Shown here one piece after another: positions 1 to 8,808 of a stretch of 64,000 nucleotides of DNA. This stretch comes from JAEVLT01 sp050496765. Its GTDB lineage: Bacteria; Bacillota; Bacilli; Bacillales; Cytobacillaceae. Position numbers and translations under genes: made by a program. The DNA is taken from the NCBI RefSeq assembly GCF_050496765.1, contig NZ_JBNWEO010000014.1, positions 1-64,000 of the forward strand. The letters run 5' to 3'. Position 1 is the first letter of the stretch. Each line of letters starts with the position of its first letter. Below the pieces are notes generated by a model. The model ran no database searches, was not told the DNA's origin, and worked only from the letters and a program-made list of their open reading frames with translations.

Positions 1-558
1 TTCAGCAAACGGGATCTCCAGCACCGGATCTACCCCTACCTACTTCGAGGGCTAAACATTACTCAGCCCGACCAGGTTTGGAGTGTGGATATCACGTATA
101 TCCGGATGAAGCAAGGCTGGATGTACCTCTACGCCATCATGGATTGGTATTCTCGCTTCATTGTGGATTGGCAATTGGATCAAAGCCTTGAAATCGGGTT
201 CGTATTAGAGACTATGAGAAGGGCGCTAGCCAAACGCAAACCCGCCATTATTAACAGTGATCAAGGGAGCCACTTTACCAGCCCACAGTACACAGATTTG
301 CTAAAGGAGAACGAAATCCGCATCAGCATGGATGGCAAAGGCCGTGCAAAGGACAACATCGTTATAGAACGGTTCTGGCGTAGCCTGAAGTACAATGAGA
401 TTTATATCAACGACTATACTAGCCCGCGAGAAACGAGGCAAGGTGTGGAACGCTATATCCATCTACACAACCACTACTTACCACACCAGTCATTGGATAA
501 CCATACACCAGCTGCTGTGTATAACCGGGATGTTGTACTGTTATCCACATGTGAATAA
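1..558 (+). CDS. IS3-family transposase (OrfB, DDE integrase), 5' end outside window
   Basis: The open frame runs from base 1 without a stop and ends at TAA 556-558, so the gene begins before the window; the GTG at 85 is internal. It encodes the rve integrase core that cuts and joins IS ends. The DDE residues are visible: D in VDITYI (about codon 30 of the visible part), D in INSDQGSHF, and E in IVIERFW followed by the usual K/R-rich RSLKYNEIY. The C-terminal HNHYLPHQSLDNHTPAAVY is the typical YNxxRPHxxLxxxTPAxxY tail, here with H for R. I could not find a convincing right inverted repeat downstream, so the IS boundary is open. It flanks an operon that seems to have lost its permeases. Confidence 0.9.
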   Translation, partial: FSKRDLQHRIYPYLLRGLNITQPDQVWSVDITYIRMKQGWMYLYAIMDWYSRFIVDWQLDQSLEIGFVLETMRRALAKRKPAIINSDQGSHFTSPQYTDLLKENEIRISMDGKGRAKDNIVIERFWRSLKYNEIYINDYTSPRETRQGVERYIHLHNHYLPHQSLDNHTPAAVYNRDVVLLSTCE

Positions 559-560
559 CA
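539..560. other. inverted pair of DnaA-box-like 9-mers at the transposase stop
   Basis: TTATCCACA at 541-549 is an exact DnaA box consensus and is followed immediately by TGTGAATAA, the complement of TTATTCACA, giving an imperfect 22-bp palindrome over the last codons and stop of the transposase. It could be a protein-coding coincidence or part of the IS end. Confidence 0.35.
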
Positions 561-636
561 GTAGCGGTGTTCGTCAAGAAAGTTGTCTTATATTTATATC
601 TAAACTTAAAAAATCCTACCGCGCTTCGCTTGCTGC

Positions 637-684
637 CCTCTTCATAAAAGATTCGTTCTAACGAACCAATCTTTTATGAAGAGG
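637..684. repeat. long inverted repeat downstream of the IS gene
   Basis: Left arm CCTCTTCATAAAAGA plus TTCGTT (637-657) pairs with the right arm 660-684; 15 bp at the base are perfect, and 6 bp near the loop pair after a 4-nt bulge. There is no T-tract after it on the plus strand, so it is not a clear terminator. It may be an IS end, a small hairpin element or a transcription barrier. Confidence 0.5.
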
Positions 685-997
685 ATGAAATTTTACCAAC
701 ATTTCAGCGCTTTGGGGTGATCTTGGGTGTAGGAGGAAACCATTTCTCCCACGCCTTCGCTTATACTATGTCCTCCACCTGTGGACAATATCTAATTGGC
801 GCTATTCCCCTCAATTTCCATACAGGAAGAGGAGATCAAGACCCTTGTATTATAGAAATATCTAAGTAATTTAATCTTGTATACACCTTAATTTTTCAAA
901 AAAACTGTCTTGACTTCTTGTAGCACCATATAATGCCTTTTCGCTTATTCACTGAAGAATCCATCTATTACCACCTCGATTGTTTAAGAAAGATAAG
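685..997. other. intergenic stretch without a supported gene
   Basis: Between the IS-side inverted repeat and the terminator of the sugar-binding protein gene I see no frame with a ribosome site and no RNA motif. The stretch could be remnant DNA left by IS-associated loss of the missing sugar permease genes. Confidence 0.4.
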
Positions 998-1021
998 AGG
1001 AGGAGTTTTGTTCCTCCTCCT
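998..1021 (-). terminator. terminator of the sugar-binding protein gene
   Basis: An AGGAGGA / TCCTCCT hairpin lies just past the stop at 1027 and is followed on the minus strand by TTATCTTTCTT. Confidence 0.55.
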
Positions 1022-1026
1022 ATTCT

Positions 1027-2283
1027 TTATTGATTTGCCATCTTATCATTGACAGTTTGCTGAATTTTCTTCAATTGATCTTTAATAGCTACTTTACCTT
1101 GAATCATATCCCATAACGAGTTATCGATTTCACCAAAAATGTAGGAATATCCAGGGTCTGTTACAATTGTAATCGCTTTTTGGCCTTTGTCCGTTTTTAA
1201 TAAGAAAGATTGTGGCATTTTTGTGTATTCAGTATTATTCAGCATGTCAAGAGCTGTTGGGTTTGCACCTGATTTAATCCATTCTGTTTGGTTGTTACGT
1301 AACCAGTCAATGAATTTAACAGTAGCTTTAACTTTGGCATCGTTACGATCTTTGCTCTTAAATAAGGCAAATTGGTCAGCACCGCTTCCTTGAATAATTT
1401 TGTTCGCATCCCATTGAGGTGTGAACGTTTCTCCCCAAGTAAAATCTTTAATTTCTTGCATTGTGCTTAACATCCAAGTTCCTTCAGGCATGAAAATGAT
1501 TTTACCGGTTTTAAATAATTTGGTTGTGTCTTCACCTTTTTTATTCATATAGCCTTGGTCAAGCAATTTCTTAAATTCTTCAACTGTTGCTACAGATGTT
1601 TCGTTGTCAATGGTTGGTTTTCCGTTTTCAGAGAATTTTCCGCCCATTTGCAAATAAAGATTACTAAAGTTTTGCATTCCCCAGCTAAAGCCCATCGCAA
1701 GAATGCCGTCTTTTTTAGCAGCAGCGCCTGCTTTTTCGATTTCCTCATAAGTAATGACACCATCATCAGCTGCTCCCGGCACATACTTGTCAACTAAATT
1801 TTTGTTGTAATACATAACCCATGAGCCTAAGGTAGCCGGTATCCCATACTGTTTGCCTTTAACAGTACCAACATCCCATGCAGCCTTAACATATTTATCC
1901 GCAGAAATACCTGTTCCTTTTAAATATGGATCCCATGAATCAAGAACCCCTTGGCTGTTATATGTAGCGACATTTTCGGATGCAATTAGGGCAACGTCAG
2001 GTACACCTTGGCGAGAACGTGCGACAGTTGCTAATTTATTATTAAATGCATTGCCCTCTATCCGAACCATTTTTACTTTGTACTCTGGGTTTGTTGCATT
2101 GTATTGATCAATGTTTTTCTGAACTAAGTCCCCATCAGGACCGGTCATACTTGTCCATAATAATATTTCTTTTTTGCCAGTATCTTTTGAAGTAGTGCTC
2201 TTACCGCCATTGCTGCAAGCCATTAAAACAACGGATAATACGATGATCACCGACAATAGCATAGAAAATTTAAATTTCTTCAC
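1027..2283 (-). CDS. ABC sugar transporter extracellular binding lipoprotein
   Basis: A family 1 extracellular solute-binding protein of about 418 residues, expected to be lipid-anchored outside the membrane and to hand a sugar or oligosaccharide to an ABC permease. The GTG at 2283 follows GGGGGA at good distance and gives a clean signal (KKFKF, hydrophobic stretch, lipobox LMAC with Cys23); an in-frame ATG at 2325 has a poor ribosome site. Typical family features are the LWTSMTGPDGD start and the PDVALI region. It lies 43 bp behind the GH43 gene and is probably co-transcribed with it. No permease or ATPase gene follows; a terminator and then IS-side DNA come next, so the transporter is incomplete here. 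The substrate is probably an arabinan or xylan fragment, inferred only from the GH43 neighbour. Confidence 0.85.
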   Translation of the reverse strand: MKKFKFSMLLSVIIVLSVVLMACSNGGKSTTSKDTGKKEILLWTSMTGPDGDLVQKNIDQYNATNPEYKVKMVRIEGNAFNNKLATVARSRQGVPDVALIASENVATYNSQGVLDSWDPYLKGTGISADKYVKAAWDVGTVKGKQYGIPATLGSWVMYYNKNLVDKYVPGAADDGVITYEEIEKAGAAAKKDGILAMGFSWGMQNFSNLYLQMGGKFSENGKPTIDNETSVATVEEFKKLLDQGYMNKKGEDTTKLFKTGKIIFMPEGTWMLSTMQEIKDFTWGETFTPQWDANKIIQGSGADQFALFKSKDRNDAKVKATVKFIDWLRNNQTEWIKSGANPTALDMLNNTEYTKMPQSFLLKTDKGQKAITIVTDPGYSYIFGEIDNSLWDMIQGKVAIKDQLKKIQQTVNDKMANQ

Positions 2284-2326
2284 AATTGATTCCCCCAATT
2301 GATTTTTGGTATAAAACGCTTTCATA

Positions 2327-3373
2327 TTACTTTAAATCTATTTTTCTCTCATTATAGGATGGGCCATCTACTTTTAATTTGCCATCTTCAAAATATAATC
2401 GATCAATATTCATTTGTCGGTCACCACTAGGTGCCTGTGGGTCAGTATGTGTGTGATAGATAATATATAGGCTTTTACCGTCAGGGCCCATCGTTACGCT
2501 ATTATGTCCAGGACCCGAAATTCCATGTTTTAAATCTTTTGCAAGAATTGGATTTTCTTTTGCTTTTTTAAACGGTCCCATTGGACGATCTGAAACAGCA
2601 TAACCAACAGCATAATCCGAGCTGGCATAATAGTTTGCCGAATACATTAGATAATATTTTTTATCATATTTTAACAGAAACGGTCCTTCATTCCATTGAA
2701 AGTCTCCCGCTAAGCCTTCCCACTTTTGATCAGGCTGAAGCAGCAACTTTGGTTTTCCTAGGACTTTGGTTAAATCTTGACTCATTTTCTGAACGTAGAT
2801 CTGGCTCACATGAATATTATTAATGATATTTTCGGAGTTATCTTTTACATAATATAAATATGGCGTTCCGTCGTCATCAATAAAAATATCACCATCAATA
2901 AAGGAACCTTCTTGTTTGATGATTTGAGTACTGATATCTTTAAAAGGTCCTAATGCATTTTGGCTTGTAGCAATCGATATCTGCAGGTGGCCATTATTAT
3001 CGCGAGCACTGTAGACCATATAGTATTTCCCATTATGTTTTACTACTTCTGGTGCCCAGAAATCCCCTGTTGCCCATTCACTCGATTGTTGAGTGCGATC
3101 ATATGCAAGGCCTTTTTCCTCCCAATCTACTAAATTGGGAGATTGCCAAACCCTAAAACCGATGGTGGCTGCAGAGGTAGCATACATATAATAGGTATTC
3201 CCATCTTTCAAGACAAAAGGATCTCCAATATTGGTGATACCGCCAACAGGATTTTTATATACAATTGTTTTGCCCTTTTGCATAAAATTCCACACTCCGA
3301 CTCCAATGACTAGCAATAAGATAATCAAAGCGATTATACTTACCATCTGTTTTTTTGATTTTATGCTGCCCAT
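2327..3373 (-). CDS. glycoside hydrolase family 43 protein, membrane-anchored
   Basis: A 348-residue protein with an N-terminal membrane segment (residues 11-28) and then a five-bladed GH43 domain. GH43 enzymes remove or cut arabinose- or xylose-containing chains by inversion. The general base Asp is in NIGDPF (D51), followed by KDGNTYYMYATS, FWAPEV, the acidic DGDIFIDDDGTPYLYYV region and the catalytic-acid region EGPFLLK, then GPGHNSV. There is no signal-cleavage site, so I expect it tethered on the outer face. The ATG follows GGAGGGAA. It precedes the sugar-binding lipoprotein. Whether it is an arabinanase, arabinofuranosidase or xylosidase cannot be told by eye. Confidence 0.85.
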   Translation of the reverse strand: MGSIKSKKQMVSIIALIILLLVIGVGVWNFMQKGKTIVYKNPVGGITNIGDPFVLKDGNTYYMYATSAATIGFRVWQSPNLVDWEEKGLAYDRTQQSSEWATGDFWAPEVVKHNGKYYMVYSARDNNGHLQISIATSQNALGPFKDISTQIIKQEGSFIDGDIFIDDDGTPYLYYVKDNSENIINNIHVSQIYVQKMSQDLTKVLGKPKLLLQPDQKWEGLAGDFQWNEGPFLLKYDKKYYLMYSANYYASSDYAVGYAVSDRPMGPFKKAKENPILAKDLKHGISGPGHNSVTMGPDGKSLYIIYHTHTDPQAPSGDRQMNIDRLYFEDGKLKVDGPSYNERKIDLK

Positions 3374-3477
3374 TTCCCTCCTCCTGCGATTTAAAAATAG
3401 AGCTTACTTTTCACGAAAGATTATTGGAGAGCTTCTTAACCAATATCCAACTTTCCTTTCTGCAAAAAGTAAGAAGG

Positions 3478-4450
3478 TTACCTCACTAAACCCAGTCGCA
3501 TGACAAGATCGGTCTCGTAATTGCCAAATTTTCGCCCGAATAGATTGATTCCTCCGTCATTCACCGCATCCGGCTTGACACCAATTCTTACCGAAATAAA
3601 CGGGACTTGTTCAATTGAAAGTTCACCTATTGAAACATCTGAAATCGAGCGCCCATCAATAAAGGAACCATGATCTGTAACACGCCAAGTTTTTAAAAGA
3701 CCGAATTGCGTATTTACTTCACCCCACCAAGATGGTGTTAACACACCCCGTTCTCCGCCAAAATCACCTGGACTCGGCCCATGTCCCTACCTCAATTCCA
3801 TTAACCCAAAGTGTAATGTCCGATGGCCAATCGAGATTGTGCAAAGGGGCTTCGGAACAAATCTCCATTGATAACTCAAGATTATTCACCTTTGCGCCAC
3901 GCGGCGTCCTGTTTGGAAAACGGTATTCAACATATCCCTGCCGAAACCAAAGTAATTGGGCGTCTGTTCTCTCTGGTTCCAGGAATGATCCTGGATCATC
4001 AAATTCTCCAATAATCTTGGTTTCACTCAAAAGTCCGCAAGTGGGAGTCACATGAAAGTCAAAAAAATGTCCGATTGGCATTGGAATTTCGATAAAATCC
4101 TTCTGCTTTTCTTGTTCTACTGCAATTGTTTCAATAATTATTCGACTAAATACTGCAGCACAGACCTTTTGCGTTCCTCTTGTTCCGGGTACCATCTCCG
4201 TTCGGATCAATTCGGCATCTTCCAGCTTCTTAATATTTACAGCAGCCGTAGATGGCGGGATGTTAAACATTTCAGCGATTTCGATCACATTCATAGGTTT
4301 TTCCAACAACTTTTTAAAAATTGCCACGCGTAAATCCGTTGATAATGCTTTGGCAATCTCCACAAAGTTATCCAGATTTGTTGTAAGAACTCTTGTTGCA
4401 GTTTCAGTATTAGTTGGATCGATTTGAAGTTTTGACATAAAATCACTCAC
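3478..4450 (-). pseudogene. ArsR-type transcriptional regulator with C-terminal ligand-like domain, frameshifted
   Basis: The first part (4450 to about 3770) has an ArsR-like winged helix near residues 33-95 (ALSTDLRVAIFKKLL, NIPPSTAAVNIKKLEDAELI), then a large domain. It breaks at VGTWAESR with a TGA. One base later the other frame continues with SPGDFGGERG and then PSWWGEVNTQFGLLKTWRV to the stop at 3478. One extra G in ACATGGGCCGAGTCC restores a single protein of about 323 residues. It lies upstream of the GH43 and binding-protein genes and is probably their regulator, acting on sugar signals. A cre-like site sits just upstream. Either the gene is inactive or the base is an assembly error. 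Confidence 0.8.
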
Positions 4451-4476
4451 CTACGAAGAATTGAAATACTTGAATT

Positions 4477-4490
4477 GTTTACGCTTTCAT
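4477..4490. promoter_or_regulatory. cre-like CcpA site before the ArsR-type gene
   Basis: On the minus strand this reads TGAAAGCGTAAACA, one mismatch from the cre consensus TGWAANCGNTNWCA. It is 27 bp upstream of the regulator start, as expected for catabolite repression of a sugar operon. Confidence 0.45.
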
Positions 4491-4803
4491 CTTAACAAAT
4501 ATCAAAATGTCTGTCTAGAGTTTCAAACAACTTTTTTTAAATGATTAGTAGTTTTTTGTTTTTATTACATGATTCTCCCTATAAATCAGCTATTTTCACA
4601 TAAATTACTCGTTTTTTGAGATATCACTATGAAAACAAACAAATATTATTGTTCGAAAACAATCTACTTTTTAGAAGTTTACTATGAAATACAATTAGAT
4701 CAATGGATTTTACACCAAGAACCTTTTGTGGAAAATAAAGAGGAGTGCGGGATCGTGCTAAAAAATCACTTTGTTGCCATTGGGATTTGACTAAAGACAC
4801 AAA
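4491..4803. other. AT-rich intergenic stretch
   Basis: No supported gene. A 64-codon minus-strand frame here has no ribosome site and no recognisable features. No histidine kinase remnant is visible, although one would be expected near the response regulator. Confidence 0.4.
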
Positions 4804-4838
4804 AAACATGCTCAGAAACAAACGTTCTGAGCATGTTT
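4804..4838 (-). terminator. terminator after the response regulator
   Basis: Perfect 14-bp stem AAACATGCTCAGAA / TTCTGAGCATGTTT with a 7-nt loop, followed by a T run on the minus strand. Confidence 0.85.
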
Positions 4839-4867
4839 AGTCATTTCAAACAACTTTTATTATTCTA

Positions 4868-5539
4868 TTACTCTTCACTTAGCATGTAACCAACACCACG
4901 AATCGTTTTAATATCTGTATGGTACCCGAAAGGCTCCAGTTTTTTGCGTAAGTGATGCATAAATACTTCGACAATGGCAATCGTTGTGTCCGAATCAAAG
5001 CCCCAGACCCGATCGTATATTTGTTCTTTTGTTAATATGGCACCTTTATTTTGAATTAAAAACTCGAGCAGCTCATATTGTTTGGCAGTTAGTTTGATTG
5101 GCTGCTGGTCGACCAAAATGTCACGTTCTTTTCCCAAAAGTTCAATTCCGCGGTATTGAATTGTTTGATTGGTTGTCAGACTGCCACTTCTTCTTAGTAA
5201 TGCACGGATCCGCGCTTTTAACTCAGCTGCCTGAAAAGGTTTCGTTAAATAATCATCCCCTCCGGTGTCAAGCCCCTTTACCCGGTCCTCCAATGAATCT
5301 CTGGCCGTTAAAAATAGCACCGGTATTTTGGAGCCTCCTTCGCGAAGCGTTGACAATACCTCAAAACCGTCAATTTCAGGTAGCATAACATCTAAAACCA
5401 TTGCATCATGGATATTTTGCTGGGCTAAAAATAAGCCGTCTTCCCCGTTTGTCGCCTGGTCGACCTCAAATTCATCGGATAACAGCTGAATAATCGATTC
5501 AAGTAATGGTTTATTGTCTTCAACAACTAAAAGTCGCAT
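4868..5539 (-). CDS. OmpR-family response regulator without adjacent kinase
   Basis: A 223-residue regulator: receiver domain 1-115 with acidic pocket VVEDN, phospho-acceptor Asp in MVLDVMLP, Thr in LFLTARD and Lys in YLTKPF, then a winged-helix DNA-binding domain (about 125-220) ending VEVFMHHLRKKLEP and TIRGVGYML. It lies about 70 bp behind the MacB-like permease gene, with a hairpin between, and may control that exporter. Similar loci usually have a histidine kinase downstream; here a terminator follows at once, so the kinase must be elsewhere or lost. Confidence 0.9.
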   Translation of the reverse strand: MRLLVVEDNKPLLESIIQLLSDEFEVDQATNGEDGLFLAQQNIHDAMVLDVMLPEIDGFEVLSTLREGGSKIPVLFLTARDSLEDRVKGLDTGGDDYLTKPFQAAELKARIRALLRRSGSLTTNQTIQYRGIELLGKERDILVDQQPIKLTAKQYELLEFLIQNKGAILTKEQIYDRVWGFDSDTTIAIVEVFMHHLRKKLEPFGYHTDIKTIRGVGYMLSEE

Positions 5540-5570
5540 CTATATCGCCCCTTTAAAAGCAATTATATCG

Positions 5571-5608
5571 AAAACAAAGCGGCCGCCGCTAGGCGATCGC
5601 TTTGTTTT
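5571..5608 (-). terminator. hairpin between permease and response regulator
   Basis: Stem AAAACAAAGCG / CGCTTTGTTTT just after the permease stop at 5610. The loop is GC-rich, and a T run exists on both strands. It may attenuate read-through into the regulator. Confidence 0.6.
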
Positions 5609-5609
5609 T

Positions 5610-6791
5610 TTATTCGTAACGCAGCGCTTGGATTGGGTTTAATTTTGATGCTTTATTGGCTGGAAACACGCCAAAAACAACTCCGACAACAAGCGAAAAT
5701 AAAAATGCCAGCAAGATGACGGAGGATGAGAAAGCAACTGTTACACTTAATGCCGATCCAAGAACTTGGCCTAAACCAATCCCAAACAATACTCCGATTA
5801 AACCGCCCATCGAACTTAACACTATGGACTCAATTAAAAATTGCAGCAGAATATCGCGACGTTTTGCCCCGATTGCTTTGCGAATTCCGATTTCTCTCGT
5901 TCGCTCTGATACAGAGACAAGCATAATATTCATGATGCCAATACCACCGACTAATAAGGAAATACCAGCAATTCCACCTAGCATCATTGTCATTGTCTGC
6001 GTTACCGAACTCATTGTATTCATTAAATCCTGCTGATTAAACACGCTATAGGAATCCGTTTTATTAGGAAAAAGAGTGGCCATTTCCCGCTCAACTTCTG
6101 CCATGACCATATCCATTTGCTGTTCGTTTTTCGCCTGCAGATAGACTTGATTGATGCTTGTTGTTTTCACTAATCGCTCAGCCGTACTTAACGGCACAAT
6201 GACAACATCGTCACCGCTTTGTCCTAATGATCCACCCTTTGAAGCCAATACGCCGACAATTTTAAAAGAAACTCCGTTTAGCTGGACTGATTTGCCAACT
6301 GGATCCTCGCCAGGGAAAAAAGTTTGAGCGGTTGTTGAGCCGATAATGGCAATTTTTTGCCTGTACTCAAGATCGATATCCGATAAAAATCTTCCGGAAC
6401 TGACTTGCGTATTTCTGACAGTCTCGTAGTCGGCGTTTGTTCCCATCAACGATACTTGTGCAGTTGTTTTATTTTCTTTCACGCTGACTCGTCCGGAAAC
6501 AACCGGCGAAACGGCTTTTACGCCCGCTAATTTACTGATTTTTTCAAGCTTTGCTTCCGTTAAGGAGAGATCGGTTCCAAATGTATTAATCGTGAGTAAA
6601 TTAGTGCCTAAATTAGTAATTTGGCTTGTTACATTCTTCGTGGAGCCTTGGGCAATGGAGACAAGCACAATGACGGAAGATACGCCGATAATAATACCGA
6701 GCATAGTTAAAACAGCTCGCAACTTATTGCTTCGAATGCTGCGCAACGCCATTTTAATCGATTGGAAGATTGCCAATTGGTTCACCTTCAT
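5610..6791 (-). CDS. MacB-like ABC exporter permease
   Basis: Membrane subunit of a MacAB/YknXYZ-type exporter. It has one N-terminal membrane segment (TMLGIIIGVSSVIVLVSIA), a large extracytoplasmic MacB_PCD domain (about 40-270) and a C-terminal FtsX block with three segments (GGIAGISLLVGGIGIMNIML, then SERTREIGIRKAIGAKRRDI). I place the start at the ATG at 6791 (MKVNQLAIFQSIKMALRS), which matches the usual N-terminus; the frame is open to 6857 inside the ATPase gene. It overlaps the ATPase by 38 nt. The substrate is unknown; YknXYZ relatives protect against toxic peptides. Confidence 0.9.
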   Translation of the reverse strand: MKVNQLAIFQSIKMALRSIRSNKLRAVLTMLGIIIGVSSVIVLVSIAQGSTKNVTSQITNLGTNLLTINTFGTDLSLTEAKLEKISKLAGVKAVSPVVSGRVSVKENKTTAQVSLMGTNADYETVRNTQVSSGRFLSDIDLEYRQKIAIIGSTTAQTFFPGEDPVGKSVQLNGVSFKIVGVLASKGGSLGQSGDDVVIVPLSTAERLVKTTSINQVYLQAKNEQQMDMVMAEVEREMATLFPNKTDSYSVFNQQDLMNTMSSVTQTMTMMLGGIAGISLLVGGIGIMNIMLVSVSERTREIGIRKAIGAKRRDILLQFLIESIVLSSMGGLIGVLFGIGLGQVLGSALSVTVAFSSSVILLAFLFSLVVGVVFGVFPANKASKLNPIQALRYE

Positions 6792-7464
6792 TCTCGAACA
6801 GCTGCCCATCCTGGATGCGAACCATTCGTTTTGCTTGTTTGGCAATCGCCAAATCATGGGTGATTAAGATAATGGTATGGCCTTGTTCATTCAAGCCTTG
6901 CATGACTTCAAGAATTTCAAGACTCGTTTTACTGTCCAAAGCCCCAGTTGGTTCGTCAGCAAGAAGAATCGACGGCTTGCTGACAAGGGCTCGGGCAATG
7001 GCTACCCGCTGCTGTTGACCCCCTGACAACTGTGTTGGCAAATGGGCTGACCGATCTTTTAGTCCTACCTTTTCGAGCGATTCCATTGCCAATTTGCGCC
7101 TTTCCCTTCCGGACATACCGCTATAGATCAGCGGCAGTTCCACATTTTCAAGGGCAGTAAGCTTCGTGAGCAAATTGAAGTTTTGAAAAATAAATCCGAT
7201 TTTTCGGTTGCGAATCGTTGCCAACTCATTATCATTCATCCTGCCTATTTCTTTTCCATCCAATAAATACTCACCAGAATCCGGACGGTCAAGACAGCCG
7301 ATCATATTCATCAAAGTAGATTTCCCAGAGCCCGACGGACCGATAATGGCGAGAAATTCCCCTTGGTCAATCGTGATGGAAACGTCGTTTAATGCATGCA
7401 CAGTTTCGCCGCCAAGACGATATGACTTCATTAAGTGATTAATGTGAATCATCGACGTGGTCAT
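6754..7464 (-). CDS. MacB-like ABC transporter ATPase
   Basis: A 236-residue nucleotide-binding subunit of the LolD/MacB class. Walker A is GPSGSGKST (residues about 42-50), the Q-loop is FIFQNFNLL, the signature LSGGQQQRVAIARAL, Walker B ILLADEPTGALD and the switch His is in LITHD. The start ATG overlaps the adaptor stop by four bases (ATGA) and is preceded by AGGTGG, so translation is coupled. It powers the permease encoded just downstream. Confidence 0.93.
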   Translation of the reverse strand: MTTSMIHINHLMKSYRLGGETVHALNDVSITIDQGEFLAIIGPSGSGKSTLMNMIGCLDRPDSGEYLLDGKEIGRMNDNELATIRNRKIGFIFQNFNLLTKLTALENVELPLIYSGMSGRERRKLAMESLEKVGLKDRSAHLPTQLSGGQQQRVAIARALVSKPSILLADEPTGALDSKTSLEILEVMQGLNEQGHTIILITHDLAIAKQAKRMVRIQDGQLFENEGEPIGNLPID

Positions 7465-8435
7465 CCGTTTCCACCTCTTCCACTAATACCGGTTTTATTT
7501 CCGCCACCGCCGCCAAGCCGATTTAACCGATTGACACCACCGCCAAATCCGCCTTGGTTGAACCTCCCTTGAGCACCATTCACAGTTGAATTTGTTGCCA
7601 GCTGAGGTAAACGAACCGTTTCCCCTTCGGTTAAACCTTCCGTTATTTCCACATAATCTTCATTGGCAAGCCCTGTTTTGATAATTTTCCGTTGCTGCAT
7701 TGCACCGGTCTGTTCAGTAGTTCCCGCGGATGCTAACAAGACAAACTTTTGGTTGTTTGCTGTGTGAACGGCCTCAAGTGGAATATAAAGTGCGTTGTCT
7801 TTGCTTGCTGTAAGAATACTTGCCTCTGTACTCATACCTACTTTTAAGTTTTGAGATTGATCCAAGCCAATTGTAACATCAAAAGTTGACACACCGTTTG
7901 TTGTCGTGCCTTCATTAGCAATGGCCGTCACTTTGCCGGTATAAGATTGGTCGGGATAGGCATTCACTTTAAGCGTGGCAGTTTGGTTTAATTGAATTTT
8001 TGGAATGTCAAGCTCATCAATTTGAACGACTGCTTTCAAATCACTATAGTTCGTTAAATGGGCAACGACTTGCCCTGCGGTTACTCGCTCTCCAGCTGAA
8101 ACGGTGATTGTTGTAATGACACCATCGGCAGGGGCGGTGATCGGACTACTTCCATCTGTAAAAGTAATCAGCTCGTCCCCTTTTTTTACAGAGTCACCCG
8201 ATGAGACAAGTACTTCAGCGATAGAGTTATTGTTGAGGGGCGATTTAATGTCCTCACTTGTGATGGGCTGAATCGTCCCCGAACCGCTAACTTTCACCTC
8301 TAATTTTCCTTTTTGGACAGTTGCTGTTCGAATTTGGACAGGGACCTGCTTTGCACTTGATTTCGAAGTATACCATTGATAGCCGCCAAACCCAATTACC
8401 ATAACTGCAATAATGGTAATGATCCACTTCTTCAT
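7461..8435 (-). CDS. MacA/YknX-like efflux adaptor subunit (HlyD family)
   Basis: A 324-residue adaptor with an N-terminal membrane anchor (MKKWIITIIAVMVIGFGG), a short biotinyl-lipoyl half motif (GTIQPITSEDIKSPLNN, then SPITAPADGVITTI), a beta-barrel and a membrane-proximal domain. The alpha-hairpin is nearly absent, as in Gram-positive adaptors. The C-terminus is unusually Gly/Asn/Arg-rich (RLGGGGGNKTG). I chose the ATG at 8435 because GGAGAAAAGGAGA precedes it; the frame is open to 8489. It is the first gene of the exporter operon. Confidence 0.9.
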   Translation of the reverse strand: MKKWIITIIAVMVIGFGGYQWYTSKSSAKQVPVQIRTATVQKGKLEVKVSGSGTIQPITSEDIKSPLNNNSIAEVLVSSGDSVKKGDELITFTDGSSPITAPADGVITTITVSAGERVTAGQVVAHLTNYSDLKAVVQIDELDIPKIQLNQTATLKVNAYPDQSYTGKVTAIANEGTTTNGVSTFDVTIGLDQSQNLKVGMSTEASILTASKDNALYIPLEAVHTANNQKFVLLASAGTTEQTGAMQQRKIIKTGLANEDYVEITEGLTEGETVRLPQLATNSTVNGAQGRFNQGGFGGGVNRLNRLGGGGGNKTGISGRGGNG

Positions 8436-8523
8436 TCTCCTTTTCTCCTTTTCCATCCATGGTGAACCCACAGAACTTTTGTTTTTCATAAGATAAACAG
8501 ATTATGAAGGAGAATTCTTAATT

Positions 8524-8537
8524 TTTCCTTAAGGAAA
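8524..8537. promoter_or_regulatory. 14-bp palindrome upstream of the exporter operon
   Basis: TTTCCTTAAGGAAA is a perfect palindrome about 90 bp before the adaptor start. It overlaps the expected -35 of a possible minus-strand promoter with CATAAT at 8503-8508, so it could be an operator. Confidence 0.35.
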
Positions 8538-8808
8538 TGCACACCAAAAGGTTGAAGGGTTTTCTAAAAAATTTTTCGACACACACCGAATGAACGGTCA
8601 CTATTTTGCTTTTTCACAAAAATATTTACTAAAAAAGTCCATATTCCGATAATTTAAATTTTTTAAAAATTAGTTATATTTAGAGGAATTCTTGTCCATA
8701 TTGATGGTAACGGTTACTTACTTCGCGGCAAAATATGCTGGGACGATTACGGTGGAATCAAAGTTTACAGATATAAATTTACGAAAAACGGAGGAATTTT
8801 ATTTCCAT

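Noticed and set aside
4627..4821. 64-codon minus-strand frame as a kinase remnant or gene
   Set aside because: No kinase motif and no ribosome site; it runs into the terminator hairpin.
8692..8808. Longer start for the SH3-amidase
   Set aside because: The extension lacks a signal peptide, while the ATG at 8809 gives one.
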